Origin: CAVQCJ01 sp963771835
Lineage (GTDB): Bacteria > Actinomycetota > Actinomycetes > Prado026
DNA: 64,000 nucleotides
Direction: 5' to 3'
NCBI GenBank assembly: GCA_963771835.1
Contig: CAVYVA010000002.1
Location: 248,001-312,000, forward strand
Of the stretch, positions 1-9,946 are shown piece after piece. The notes beneath the pieces are model-generated. The model ran no database searches, had not been told where the DNA came from, and saw only the letters and a program-made list of their open reading frames with translations. Every line of letters begins with the position of its first letter. Positions within the stretch are counted from its first letter, which is position 1. Position numbers and translations under genes: made by a program.

Positions 1-1000
1 CACGACACCGACACGTTTCCCACGTTGGTGCAGGTCCAGCCGGCGCCGGTGGCCGAGACGAAGGTGATCCCGGCCGGCAGCGTGTCCGTCACCGTCAGCG
101 CGGCGGCGTCCGACGGACCGTTGTTCACCACCACCAACGAGTACGACACCGACCCGCCCGCCACCACCGTCGCCGGACCGGTCTTGGTGATCGCCAGGTC
201 GGCCGACGGCGTGACCGTGGTGCTCAGCGACGAGCTGTTGTTCGCTGCGTTCGGGTCGGTCGTGGTCGCCGCCACCGATGCGACGTTCGACAGCATCGCC
301 CCCTGGGCCGGCGCGGTCACCGTCACCGTGATCGCGGGCGCGGACGTCCCGGTGGCGAGCGCGGGTCTCGTGCAGCTGACCGACACGTTCCCCGTGTTGG
401 TGCAGGTCCAGCCCGCCCCGGTCGCCGACACGAACGTCACCCCGGCCGGCAGGGTGTCCGTCACCGTCAGCGAGGCGGCGTCGGACGGGCCGGCGTTCGC
501 GACCGCGAGCGAGTAGCTCACGCTGGCGCCGGCCGCCACCGTCGCCGGACCGGTCTTGACGATGGACAGGTCGGCCAGCGCGGTGACCGTCGTCGACGCG
601 GTGGAGGTGTTGTTCGCGGGCGTCTGGTCCGGCGTGGTGGCCGTCACGGTCGCGGTGTCGGTCAAGGTCGCGGCCTGGGCCGGCGCGGTCACGACCACGG
701 TGATCGCCGGGGCGGTCGCGCCGTTGGCCAGCGCCGGACGCGTGCAGGTGGCCGACACGTTCCCGACATTGGTGCAGGTCCAGCCGGTCCCGGTCGCCGA
801 CACGAACGTCACCCCGGCCGGCAGCGTGTCGGTGACCGACAACCCGGTCGCGGCGGCCGGGCCCGCGTTCGCGACCGTCAACGTGTAGGTCACGGACCCC
901 AGCGCGTTCACGGTGGCCGGGCCCGTCTTCGTGATCGACAGGTCGGCGCACTCGGCACCGCCGCTGACACCCGGGATGGTGGCGGGGGCGGCGGTCGCCG
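1..1000 (-). repeat. 372-bp in-frame tandem repeats (DUF11 modules)
   Basis: The landmark GGTGCAGGTCCA recurs at 27, 399 and 771, exactly 372 bp (124 codons) apart, with flanking sequence also conserved (for example CGTCACCCCGGCCGGCAG after the second and third copies). The spacing is a multiple of three, so the units are in-frame protein modules. The array continues past the window edge. Confidence 0.9.
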
Positions 1001-2474
1001 TCTGGCCGGCGGTGCCCGCCGACGACCCGTACACCAGGTTCCCGGTGGTGGTGATGCCGTTGGCTCCGGCGGTCACGGTCTGGGCGGTCGGCGCACTGGA
1101 GGTGAAGATCCAGCCGCCGCCACCACCGCCACCGGGACCGTGCGCGTTCGCCGCGCCCGCCTGCGTGGCCCAGGCGTCGCCGCCGCGGCCGCCGTTCGCG
1201 TTGAGGGTCGCGCCGGCGAGCGAGCCGCTCGGTGAGGTGAGGACGATGGTCCCGCCCGCACCTCCGCCACCGCCGCCGTCGTTCGCGGTGAGGTTGTACG
1301 CGGCGGCGCCGTTGGCCGTGATGGTGCCGGCGCCGCCGACCGACGCCGCCCGGATCAGCACCATGCCGCCGCCGGCCGCGCCGCTGGAGTTCGGGGCGGT
1401 GAAGTTGTTGCCGGTGCCCGCGCCGCCGCCGCCGCCGAGGACGACCCGCGCAGACGTCGCCGGGATGGCCACGCCGCCGTACCCGCCCGTGGCCACCCCC
1501 GAGTTCCACGCGTTGCCGCCCTGGCCGCCGGTCCCGCCGTTGCCGCCGCCGCCGCCGCCGGTGTTCTGGTCGTTCACGGTCGGGTTCCCGTCCGTGCCGC
1601 CGCCGCCGGCGTTCGCCGGCGCTCCCCTGGCCACGTCGCCGCCGGGATAGCCGTCGCCGGCCGTGGTCTGGGTCGGGGTTCCGGCGATGCCCTCGCCCTT
1701 GGTCCCGTCGGTGCCGATCGTCGCGCTACGGACGACGTCGGTGTTGGCGGTCCCCGCGGCCCCGGTGCGCTGGATGCCGATGCCGCCGCGGAACCCGAGG
1801 CCATCGACGCTCACGGTCCCGTTGAGGGTGAGGGTTGCGATCGTGTCCAGGGCGAGGACACCGCCGACGGATCCGTTCCACGCCGAAGCCGTCAGCGCGG
1901 AGCTGGTGGTCGCCGTCGTGTACTGCGGGACCCGCACCACCTGGAAGGTCTTCTGCCCGGACGTGGCCGTCGCGGCCGCGGTGACGTAGCCGTTGATCAG
2001 GCCGGCGCCCGCGCCGAGACCGGAGATGCCCACCGAGCCGGCCACGACCGCCGACGTGGCCCGCACGTACTCGTACAGGCCGGACGCGTTGAGCGCGGTG
2101 TAACCGGATGCCGGCGCCGCCGCCACCCCGTCGCCGTAGGCGTTCGTGTTCGTCGAGTTGATGTCGGCGGCCTGCATCTCGATGACCAGAAGCAGGTCAC
2201 CGGCGGCGATCGGGGTCGCGGCCCCGGACGGGGCGCCGACGGAGATGCTGGTGGCGCCGGCGGCCGGCGAACCCACGCCCGGGTAGTAGGTGTTGACGAC
2301 TCCGCTGAGCACGCCGCCGGCCCCGGAGCCGCCGGGCGTCGCGCAGGCGCCCGCGGCGCTCGCCGGGGCGGCCAGCAGGACAGTCGGACCGAGGGTCAGC
2401 GCGCACGCCAAGGACGCCGCCGACAGGACGGCGACGCCCTTGTTCCTCCCCCGTCGACGGTCGGTCGCCAGCAT
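1..2474 (-). CDS. Large secreted protein with glycine-rich N-terminal part and DUF11 repeats (3' end outside window)
   Basis: Read on the minus strand from an ATG at 2474, one frame stays open to the window edge (over 820 codons). The start MLATDRRRGRNKG is followed by a hydrophobic stretch ending in APASA, a clear Sec signal peptide. Residues about 40-230 form an Ala/Gly/Thr-rich surface domain, then a long Gly-rich section (runs of GGGGG), then from about position 960 downwards at least three copies of a 124-residue module with SITKTGPATV, TVTDTLPAGVTF and GWTCTNVG motifs, typical of DUF11/isopeptide-type surface repeats. Probably a cell-surface or extracellular structural or adhesive protein. 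The anchor, if any, lies beyond the window. Long open frames on the opposite strand here are artefacts of the codon bias. Confidence 0.85.
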   Translation of the reverse strand, partial: MLATDRRRGRNKGVAVLSAASLACALTLGPTVLLAAPASAAGACATPGGSGAGGVLSGVVNTYYPGVGSPAAGATSISVGAPSGAATPIAAGDLLLVIEMQAADINSTNTNAYGDGVAAAPASGYTALNASGLYEYVRATSAVVAGSVGISGLGAGAGLINGYVTAAATATSGQKTFQVVRVPQYTTATTSSALTASAWNGSVGGVLALDTIATLTLNGTVSVDGLGFRGGIGIQRTGAAGTANTDVVRSATIGTDGTKGEGIAGTPTQTTAGDGYPGGDVARGAPANAGGGGTDGNPTVNDQNTGGGGGGNGGTGGQGGNAWNSGVATGGYGGVAIPATSARVVLGGGGGAGTGNNFTAPNSSGAAGGGMVLIRAASVGGAGTITANGAAAYNLTANDGGGGGGAGGTIVLTSPSGSLAGATLNANGGRGGDAWATQAGAANAHGPGGGGGGGWIFTSSAPTAQTVTAGANGITTTGNLVYGSSAGTAGQTATAAPATIPGVSGGAECADLSITKTGPATVNALGSVTYTLTVANAGPAAATGLSVTDTLPAGVTFVSATGTGWTCTNVGNVSATCTRPALANGATAPAITVVVTAPAQAATLTDTATVTATTPDQTPANNTSTASTTVTALADLSIVKTGPATVAAGASVSYSLAVANAGPSDAASLTVTDTLPAGVTFVSATGAGWTCTNTGNVSVSCTRPALATGTSAPAITVTVTAPAQGAMLSNVASVAATTTDPNAANNSSSLSTTVTPSADLAITKTGPATVVAGGSVSYSLVVVNNGPSDAAALTVTDTLPAGITFVSATGAGWTCTNVGNVSVS

Positions 2475-2601
2475 GGACCAGCTTCTCCTCGCAGCCGGGC
2501 CGAGCCTAAGGGAAGGGGTGGGCCGGGATCACTCTCCGAAGGCCGTGTCTGCTGACCGATCGCGTTGTCCACAGCCCCTGCTGCGGACCCGCCCGATCCG
2601 G

Positions 2602-3723
<1,122 letters not shown>

Positions 3724-3735
3724 CGACGAGTCCCT

Positions 3736-4619
3736 CTACTTGATCCCGGACGAGGCGATCGACCGCACGAACATGCGCTGGCCGACAAGGAACAGAACGA
3801 TCACCGGCAGCTGGCTCATCAGCGTCGCGGCCATCAGCAGCGGCCAGTCGGTCAGGTGGGCGCCCTGGAACGTGGACAGGCCCAGCTGCATGGTCATGTT
3901 GTCCGGGTTCTGGATCGCGACCAGCGGCCACAGGAAGTCGTTCCAGATGCTCAGGAACGTCAGGACGGCGAGCGTGGCCAGCGGCGGTCCCATCAACGGC
4001 ACGAGGATCTTCAGGAATACCCCCAGCCGGCTCGCCCCGTCGATGCGTCCGGCCTCCTCCAGGTCCGGGGGCAGGGCCAGGAAGAACTGGCGCATCATGA
4101 AGATGCCGAACGCCGTGACGAGGTTGGGCACGATCAGTGCGCCCAGGGTGTCGATCAGCCCGAACGACTTGACGATCAGCAGCGTCGGGATCAGCACGAC
4201 CTGGAACGGCACCATCAGGGTGGCCAGCAGCAGCATGAAGGCGAGCCCGGAGCCGCGGAACCTAAGGCGGGCGAAGGCGTACCCGGCGAGGCTGCACAGG
4301 ACCAGGTTGGAGATCACCACGATCACGGACACGATCGCGGTGTTCACCAGCCAGCGTCCGAACGGCGACCCGGTCCACACGGCGGAGAAGTTGGACCACT
4401 GGATCGAGCGTCGGCAGGACCGGCGGGAACTGCCGCGCCTCCGCGTTGGTGGAGACCGCGGTCACGACCATCCAGACCAGCGGGGTCAGCATCACCAGCG
4501 CGAGCGGCAGCAGCAGCAGGTGCCAGCGCGCTCGGTCGCCGGCTCCGCGGGGCGGTGGCGAGGTCGTACTCCGGCAGCGGGTCGACGAGCACGGGAGGCA
4601 GCGGAACCGGGTGGGCCAT
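3736..4619 (-). CDS. ABC sugar transporter permease, MalG/UgpE type (two apparent frameshifts)
   Basis: The C-terminal 214 residues (from about 4380) are intact: transmembrane helices beginning WLVNTAIVSVIVVISNLVLC, then the permease EAA loop region around EEAGRIDGASRLGVFLKILVPL. The N-terminus starts at the ATG at 4619 (MAHPVPLPPVLVDPLPEYD), moves to a second frame near 4545 (HLLLLPLALVMLTPLVWMVV, first TM helix) and to a third near 4395. Bridging both gives about 293 residues, normal for this family. It starts 3 bp after the first permease and forms the inner-membrane channel with it. The breaks fall in G/C runs and look like indel errors. Confidence 0.88.
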
Positions 4620-4622
4620 CGT

Positions 4623-5593
4623 TCACCGCTCCCCGTGCGAGAGCCGGCGGCCGACCGTGAGCTGGACGGCCGTGACGACCAGGATCGCCAGGAACAGCAC
4701 GTACGCGATCGCCGACGCGTAGCCACCGTTGAAGAACTGGAACGCCTGGACGTACAGGTAGTAGACGACGACCGTCGTCGCCCCCACCGGTCCGCCCTTG
4801 GTGGTCACGAAGATCTCGTCGAACAGCTGCAGGGCGTTGATCGTCAGCCAGATCACGAGGAACAGCGTGGCCGGCGCCAGCAGCGGCACCTCGACCCGCC
4901 AGAACGCACGCCATCGGGTGCACCCGTCCATCGCCGCCGCCTCGAGCAGGTCGGCCGGGACGCTCTGCAGCGCGGCGAGGTAGATGATCACCCCGAAGCC
5001 CAGCCAGCCCCACACGGTCATCAGGACGATCGACAGCAGGGCCTCGTGCGGGTCGCGGAAGAAGCCCTGGCTCGCGATGCCGACCTTGTTCAGAGCGGCG
5101 TTCACCAGGCCGAAGTCCGGGTCGAGCAGCCAGTTGAACATGGTCGCCGTGGCGACGGTGGACGTGACCACCGGGATGAACACCGCCAACCGGTAGAACG
5201 AGATCCCGCGGACCCGGCGGTTGAGCGCACTGGCCACGAGCATCGAGCCGATCAGGCAGACCGGCACGAAGACGAGGGTGTAGACGATCGTGTTGCGCAC
5301 CGAGTTGGCGAACTGCGGGTCGTGCAGGAGCTTGCGGTAGTTGTCGAGCCCGACCCACGTGCCCGGCGCCGATCAGGTCGTTGTGCTCGAACGACAGGAC
5401 GAACGCCCACACGACCGGGACGAGCCCGAACAGACCGATCAGCAGGACCGACGGGCTGATGAACGCCCAGCCGGCGAAGGTGTCCGACCACCACACCCGC
5501 CGCAGCAGGGGCGGGCGCGCCCGGGTCGGGGCCGCTCCCGCCGGGAGCGGTGCGCGGGTGGTCGGTCGTCACCGTCGCTGCGCTCGCCGTCAC
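4623..5593 (-). CDS. ABC sugar transporter permease, MalF/UgpA type (two apparent frameshifts)
   Basis: The body from about 5300 is intact (VRNTIVYTLVFVPVCLIGSM, further TM helices, and the EAA-type segment LEAAAMDGCTRWRAFWRVEVPLL). The N-terminal helix SDTFAGWAFISPSVLLIGLF is in another frame (about 5490-5360). The start is a GTG at 5593 (VTASAATVTTDHPRT) in a third frame. This GTG overlaps the stop of the lipoprotein gene as GTGA, a common coupling of importer genes. Bridged length is about 320 residues, as expected. First permease of the sugar importer. Confidence 0.86.
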
Positions 5594-6908
5594 TGACCAG
5601 AGGCGATGGCGGAGTCGGCCTGCTGGGCTGCCGCGTCGAGGGCTTCCTTCGGCGGCGTCTGCCCGATCAGGACGCCCTGCATCTGGCTGCCGATGGCCTG
5701 GCTGATCTGCGGGTAGGTCTTGGTGTTGGGGCGGGCCTTGGTGACGTTGGTCAGGTTGAGGACGAACACCGCGTCGCCCGGGTACTTGGCCAGGTAGGCC
5801 GTGTAGCCGTCCGCCTTGGTCTCCGACTCCCGGGTGGGCAGGTCGCCGGTGCCGAGGATGAACTGCGCGTGGGTCTGCGTGCTGGTCAGCCAGGTGAGGA
5901 AGGTCCAGGCGGCCTGCTCGCGGGCGCCGCCGTTGTTGAAGAGCATCCAGTTGTCCGGCCCGGCGATGCTCGAGTGGGTGCCGCTGGCCGCAGGCAGGAT
6001 CTGCGTCCCGTAGCTGACGTCGGAGTTGATGCTGGACAGGTCCCACGGCCCGGTCCAGAGCATCCCGATCTTGCCCGAGTTGAACAGGTTCAGGTAGTTG
6101 CCGTTGCCCGGGTCGAGGTAGACCGACTTGTCCGTCACGGCCATGTCGTGCAGCAGCTGGGTGGCCTGCAGACCTGCCGGTGAGTCGAACGCGGACTTGG
6201 TCCCGTCCGAGCTCAGCAGATCGCCACCGGCCTGCCAGAGCATCGCGATCCACCGCCAGGTGGTGTCCTCCGACCCGTCCGCGACGTACGCCCACCCGTA
6301 CTGCTTCTTGGCGCTGTCGGTCAGCTTCTTGGCCGCCGCCCGGAAGTCGTCCCAGGTCCAGGTGTCCGTCGGGTAGGCCACTCCGGCGGCGTCGAAGAGC
6401 TTCTTGTTGTAGACCAGCGCGAGGTTGTCGACGAGCGCGGGCACGCCGTAGACCTTGCCGTCGGTCGTGGCCGCGTCGCGCTCGAAGGAGTAGAAGTCGT
6501 TCCAGTCGAAGCTCGCCGCCTTGACCTTGCTCGGTGAGGTCGACGACCTGCGGCCGGCCGGCCAGCGCGGCGATGGACGAGCCGTACTCGTACGCGATGT
6601 CGGGCATGGTGCCGGCGGCCATGCCGGCCAGCGTCTTCTGTCAGCGCCCCGTCGTTGCCGCCGTTGAAGAGCAGCTTGACCTGGATCTTCGGGTTCGCCG
6701 CGTTCCAGGCCGCCACCTGCGCGGTGATCACCTTGGCCTCGACGTCGGTGTAGCCGTGCGAGAGCGTGATCTGCACGACCCCCCCGGAGGAGGACGTCGG
6801 GCCGTTGCTCGAGCCACCACCGCTGCTGCTGCTCGTGCAGGCCGCAAGAGACAGCGCGGCAACTGCGGCACCCGCCAGTGCGGCGCTTCGACGCGGGCTC
6901 CATGCCAT
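5590..6908 (-). CDS. ABC transporter sugar-binding lipoprotein (family 1 extracellular solute-binding; two apparent frameshifts)
   Basis: Begins at the ATG at 6908 with a basic n-region, a hydrophobic segment and the lipobox LSLAAC followed by a Ser/Gly linker, so it is exported and lipid-anchored. Residues then follow the SBP family 1 pattern: VVQITLSHGYTDVEAKVITAQ, a frame change near 6640, MPDIAYEYGSSIAALAG, a second near 6535, and an intact C-terminal domain with KVYGVPALVDNLALVYNKKL and TWTWDDFRAAAKKLTD. Bridged length is about 440 residues. GAGGAG lies 8-9 bases before the start. It lies 24 bp downstream of the SIS-domain gene, so isomerase and importer are probably co-transcribed. It should set the transporter's substrate, which I infer to be an oligosaccharide released by the GH114 enzyme nearby. 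Confidence 0.9.
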
Positions 6909-6932
6909 GGTGAGGCTCCTCGAGGACGATGG

Positions 6933-7864
6933 TCAGGACGCGGAGTGGTCCAGGATGACCGAGCGGGTGAGGTTACGTGGTCGGTCCGGGTCCAGGTCGC
7001 GGTGGGCCGCCAGTGCCAGGGCCAGTCGCTGGGCCCGCACCAGCTGCGCGAGCGGGTCGAGCCCGTCGTCAGACGACCGTCGCACCGGTGGCCAGGACTG
7101 CGTCCACCAGGCCGTCCGGTGCGGTGCCGAAGATCCAGACCAGGGTGCGGCCGGTCGGCGACGGCGATCGGGCCGTGCCGGTAGTCCATCGCGGGGTACG
7201 ACTCCGACCATGCCTGGGCGGCCTCGCGAACCTTGAGCGCGGCCTCGTGCGCCAGCCCGACCGTCCAGCCGGTACCGAGGAAGACGAACTGGTCGAAGTC
7301 CCCCGGGTCGACCGGGAGCCGGCCCGCCACAGCGGTCTGGCAGTCGGCGAGGGCGCCGGACAGGTCCTCGCCCAGGGCGGCCCGCACGAGGGCCAGCAGG
7401 GTGGTCGGGAAACGCGTCTGCACGACGCTCGACTCGTCGGCGAAGTCGAGAAGCAGCCGCTCGTCCGAGACCGCGTCGACGGCCTGCCCGGTGACTGCGG
7501 TGACCGCGACCCTGGTCTGCCCCACCGGGACCCGCGCGAGGGCGTCGAGGATCTCGGTCGTCGTGCCCGACCGGGTGATGGCGACGACCCGGTCGTAGCG
7601 CCGGCCGGCGGGGACCTCCGAGGCGTACGCGGCGTCGGTCTCACCCAGTCCCGCGCGCTCGCGCAGCACGGCGTACGCCATCGCGACGAACGCGGACGTG
7701 CCGCAGCCGATGGCCAGGACGCGCTCGCCCGGGGCGCCGAGCAGGGTGCGCGCCTCCTCGACGAGGCTCAGGGCCTGCTGCCACATCGCCGGCTGGCTGG
7801 CGATCTCCTGCTCGGTGACCGGCGTCGCGCGCTGACCGTTCTCGCCGGTGCTGTGCGAAGGCAT
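6933..7864 (-). CDS. SIS-domain sugar-phosphate isomerase/deaminase, AgaS/GlmS-C-like (frameshifted 3' part)
   Basis: From ATG 7864 (MPSHSTGENGQRATPVTEQE) the protein is intact to about 7150. It has the first SIS motif VLAIGCGTSAFVAMAYAVLR and the phosphate-binding ITRSGTTTEILDAL, then a second SIS domain with FVFLGTGWTVGLAHEAALK and the conserved YPAMDYRHGPIAVAD. Two later frame changes lead to the C-terminus ending SVILDHSAS. About 310 residues when bridged. The family interconverts or deaminates amino-sugar phosphates (GlmS isomerase domain, AgaS galactosamine-6-phosphate deaminase/isomerase, FrlB). Being first in an importer operon, next to aldolase, kinase and GH114 genes, favours an AgaS-like role. 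No GlmS glutaminase domain is present. Confidence 0.82.
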
Positions 7865-8137
7865 GTCGCGAGTATGGTCATCTGTGAGCGATCTGTGCAG
7901 TAGTCGACAGAATATGGACATTCGAGATGAGCGAATCTCCGCGCTATTGCCGGCTCCGGGATGCTCGCACTGGTCGGAGCCGGCGCCACGGCCGACTAGC
8001 GCACGGCCCGGGCACGGGACTGGTGGGCCACGGAGCGGTCTGACCCCGGCTCCGCCCTTCAGAACCCGGGATCCGCAGTCGACGTTACGGACGGGGGCCG
8101 GCCGCGGCGTGGGCCAGCCGGTGCCCGGGAGGAAGTG
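7865..8137. promoter_or_regulatory. Divergent promoter region between importer operon and DUF4388 gene
   Basis: A 273-bp non-coding stretch separates the SIS gene (minus) from the DUF4388 gene (plus). It is clearly less G/C-rich around 7870-7950. On the minus strand, CACAGAT occurs twice close together (about 7880-7905), a possible operator direct repeat. GGGAGGAA just before 8135 is the ribosome-binding site of the plus-strand gene. No certain -35/-10 pair can be named. Confidence 0.4.
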
Positions 8138-9073
8138 ATGGACCCGACCCTGTCGCTGCCGGACGTGCTCGTCGCGCTGGCGGACGTGCGCGCCACGGGC
8201 TGCCTGCGCGTGGATGCCGTGCCCGGCAACGCGCTGGTGTTCCTGCGCGACGGGCAGGTCTACGCCGCGACGGTGCCCACCCAGCGCGAACCGCTGGGTG
8301 CCCGCCTCGTCGCGGCCGGCATCCTGGCGGACGAGGACCTCGCCGCCGCGCTGGACGCGCAGCACGAGGAGCTCCTGGTCGCCTGGCGCCTCGGCGAGCT
8401 CGTGGTGCACCTGGGGATGGCCGACCGGCTCGCCGTCGAGCGCGTCGTGGCCGCCCTGCTGCTCGAGGACCTGGACGTCCTGCTGTCATGGCCGGTGAGC
8501 AGCGCCCGGTTCCGGCCCGGGGTGCGCACCCGGCAGGACGTGTCGCCGGCGGTCACGATCCCCGCGCTGCTCGACCCGGTCTGGCGCACGCTGCCGGACC
8601 CGGAGCCGGCCGCCGGCGCCGCCGGGCAGGCTCCGTTCGTCCTCGAGCCCGGCGAGCCCGACCGCGTCGTCGAGTACGCGTTCGTCGGCGCCGCGATGGA
8701 CGAGTTCGCGGCGGAACCGGCGACCGCCCAGGCAGTGGCGATGCTCCACCCCGAGCCGGCGGTCGAGTCCCAGGACCCGCTGCCGGAGGTCGTCGACACC
8801 GCCGACGTCCTTCGACAGATCCGCGGGCTCAACCGGTTCGAGGACGACACCGACGGACACGGCGAGCACGACGGACCCAGCGGACGCGACGGGTCCAGCG
8901 GGCGTGCCGAGCACACCGATCCCGCGTACCGCGTCGATCCCGGCCAGCGCGTCGCCCCGACCGAACCGGACGAACGGCCGCCTGCGCGGCTCGAGCTGAA
9001 CGCGCTGGCCGAGCAGGCAAGGGTCGCGCCGGCGCCGCGGCCGCGCCGCGGGCTGTTCCGCCGCAACCGCTAG
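8138..9073 (+). CDS. DUF4388 domain protein, cytoplasmic
   Basis: About 311 residues. The first 60 residues (LSLPDVLVALADVRATGCLRV then VFLRDGQVYAAT) match the DUF4388/PATAN-like fold. Residues about 60-110 (LGARLVAAGILADEDLAAAL) resemble the GspE/MshE N-terminal motif. The C-terminal half is acidic and low-complexity, ending in a basic tail RPRRGLFRRNR. No signal peptide or TM segment. GGAGG lies 5-6 bases before ATG 8138; a GTG 3 bp earlier is too close to that site. DUF4388 proteins are often linked to signalling, gliding or type IV pili, but no partner genes lie here. It sits as an unrelated insertion inside the sugar locus and runs convergently into the aldolase gene. Confidence 0.75.
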   Translation: MDPTLSLPDVLVALADVRATGCLRVDAVPGNALVFLRDGQVYAATVPTQREPLGARLVAAGILADEDLAAALDAQHEELLVAWRLGELVVHLGMADRLAVERVVAALLLEDLDVLLSWPVSSARFRPGVRTRQDVSPAVTIPALLDPVWRTLPDPEPAAGAAGQAPFVLEPGEPDRVVEYAFVGAAMDEFAAEPATAQAVAMLHPEPAVESQDPLPEVVDTADVLRQIRGLNRFEDDTDGHGEHDGPSGRDGSSGRAEHTDPAYRVDPGQRVAPTEPDERPPARLELNALAEQARVAPAPRPRRGLFRRNR

Positions 9074-9097
9074 CGGCCCTCCCGGCCGTCCCGACGG

Positions 9098-9946
9098 TCA
9101 GTCGGGCGCGGCCGTCACCAGCACCCGCAGCGACCGGGCCACCACGTCGGCCATGGCGTCCCGGGCGGGGGCCAGGTAGCGGCGCGGGTCGACCACAGCC
9201 GGGTCCTGGTCGAGCTCGGCACGGACGACCGAGGTGAACGCGATGTTCAGCGCCGTCCCGATGTTGACCTTGACGATGCCGGCGCGGACGGCACGCTGCA
9301 GCTCCTGGTCGGGGACCCCGGACGAGCCGTGCAGCACCAGCGGGACGTCGATCGCCGCCGCCAGGCGCGCGATGAGGTCGAGGTCGAGCCTGGCCGTGCG
9401 GTCGAGCATCGCGTGCGAGCTGCCGACCGCTACCGCCAGCGCGTCGACGCCGGTCGCCCGGACGTAGGCCGCGGCCTCGCCGGGGTCGGTCCGCGCACCG
9501 GGCGCGTGCGCGCCGTCCTTGCCACCCACCGCGCCGAGCTCGGACTCGACCCACAGCCCGTGCTCGTGCCCCCAGCGCGCGGCCGCCGCGGTCGCCGCGA
9601 CGTTCTCGTCGTAGGGCCGGGTCGAGGCGTCGTACATGACGGACCCGAAGCCGTGCCCGGCGGCGGCGCGCAGGAGATCGTCGGACTCGACGTGGTCCAG
9701 GTGCAGGGCGACCTCGGCCGACGACGCGCGGGCCACCGCGGCGCAGGCCTCGGCCAGCGGGGCGAGCTGCCCGCCGTGGAACTTCACGGCGTTCTCGCTG
9801 ATCTGCATGATCACGGGCAGGCCCGCCTGCTCCGCACCTGCGGCGATGGCCTCGGCGTGCTCGAGGCAGATCGCGTTGAACGCGCCGACGCCCTGGCCGG
9901 CCGCGCGGGCGCCGTCCACCAGGACGGCCGTGGTCAGCAGGGTCAC
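9098..9946 (-). CDS. Class II ketose-1,6-bisphosphate aldolase (tagatose/fructose-bisphosphate type)
   Basis: 282 residues from a GTG at 9946 that overlaps the GH4 stop codon (GTGA). The zinc/catalytic motif EVALHLDHVES, the second metal region WVESELGAVGG, a phosphate-binding LHGSSGVPD, and VKVNIGTALNIAFT are all in the expected order. The family makes or cleaves ketose-1,6-bisphosphate to DHAP and glyceraldehyde-3-phosphate. KbaY/GatY/AgaY enzymes use tagatose-1,6-bisphosphate, FbaA uses fructose-1,6-bisphosphate, and sequence inspection alone cannot decide. Its location with GH4, SIS, PfkB and GH114 genes argues for tagatose-1,6-bisphosphate. The usual GTSHG motif appears as VGSSHAM. Confidence 0.88.
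   Translation of the reverse strand: MTLLTTAVLVDGARAAGQGVGAFNAICLEHAEAIAAGAEQAGLPVIMQISENAVKFHGGQLAPLAEACAAVARASSAEVALHLDHVESDDLLRAAAGHGFGSVMYDASTRPYDENVAATAAAARWGHEHGLWVESELGAVGGKDGAHAPGARTDPGEAAAYVRATGVDALAVAVGSSHAMLDRTARLDLDLIARLAAAIDVPLVLHGSSGVPDQELQRAVRAGIVKVNIGTALNIAFTSVVRAELDQDPAVVDPRRYLAPARDAMADVVARSLRVLVTAAPD

Noticed and set aside
25..1989. Plus-strand open frames at the left end
   Set aside because: They are the complement of DUF11 repeats; the minus strand carries the signal peptide and repeat motifs.
9074..9100. G/C-rich hairpin between convergent DUF4388 and aldolase genes
   Set aside because: Pairing is weak and irregular; not enough to call a terminator.
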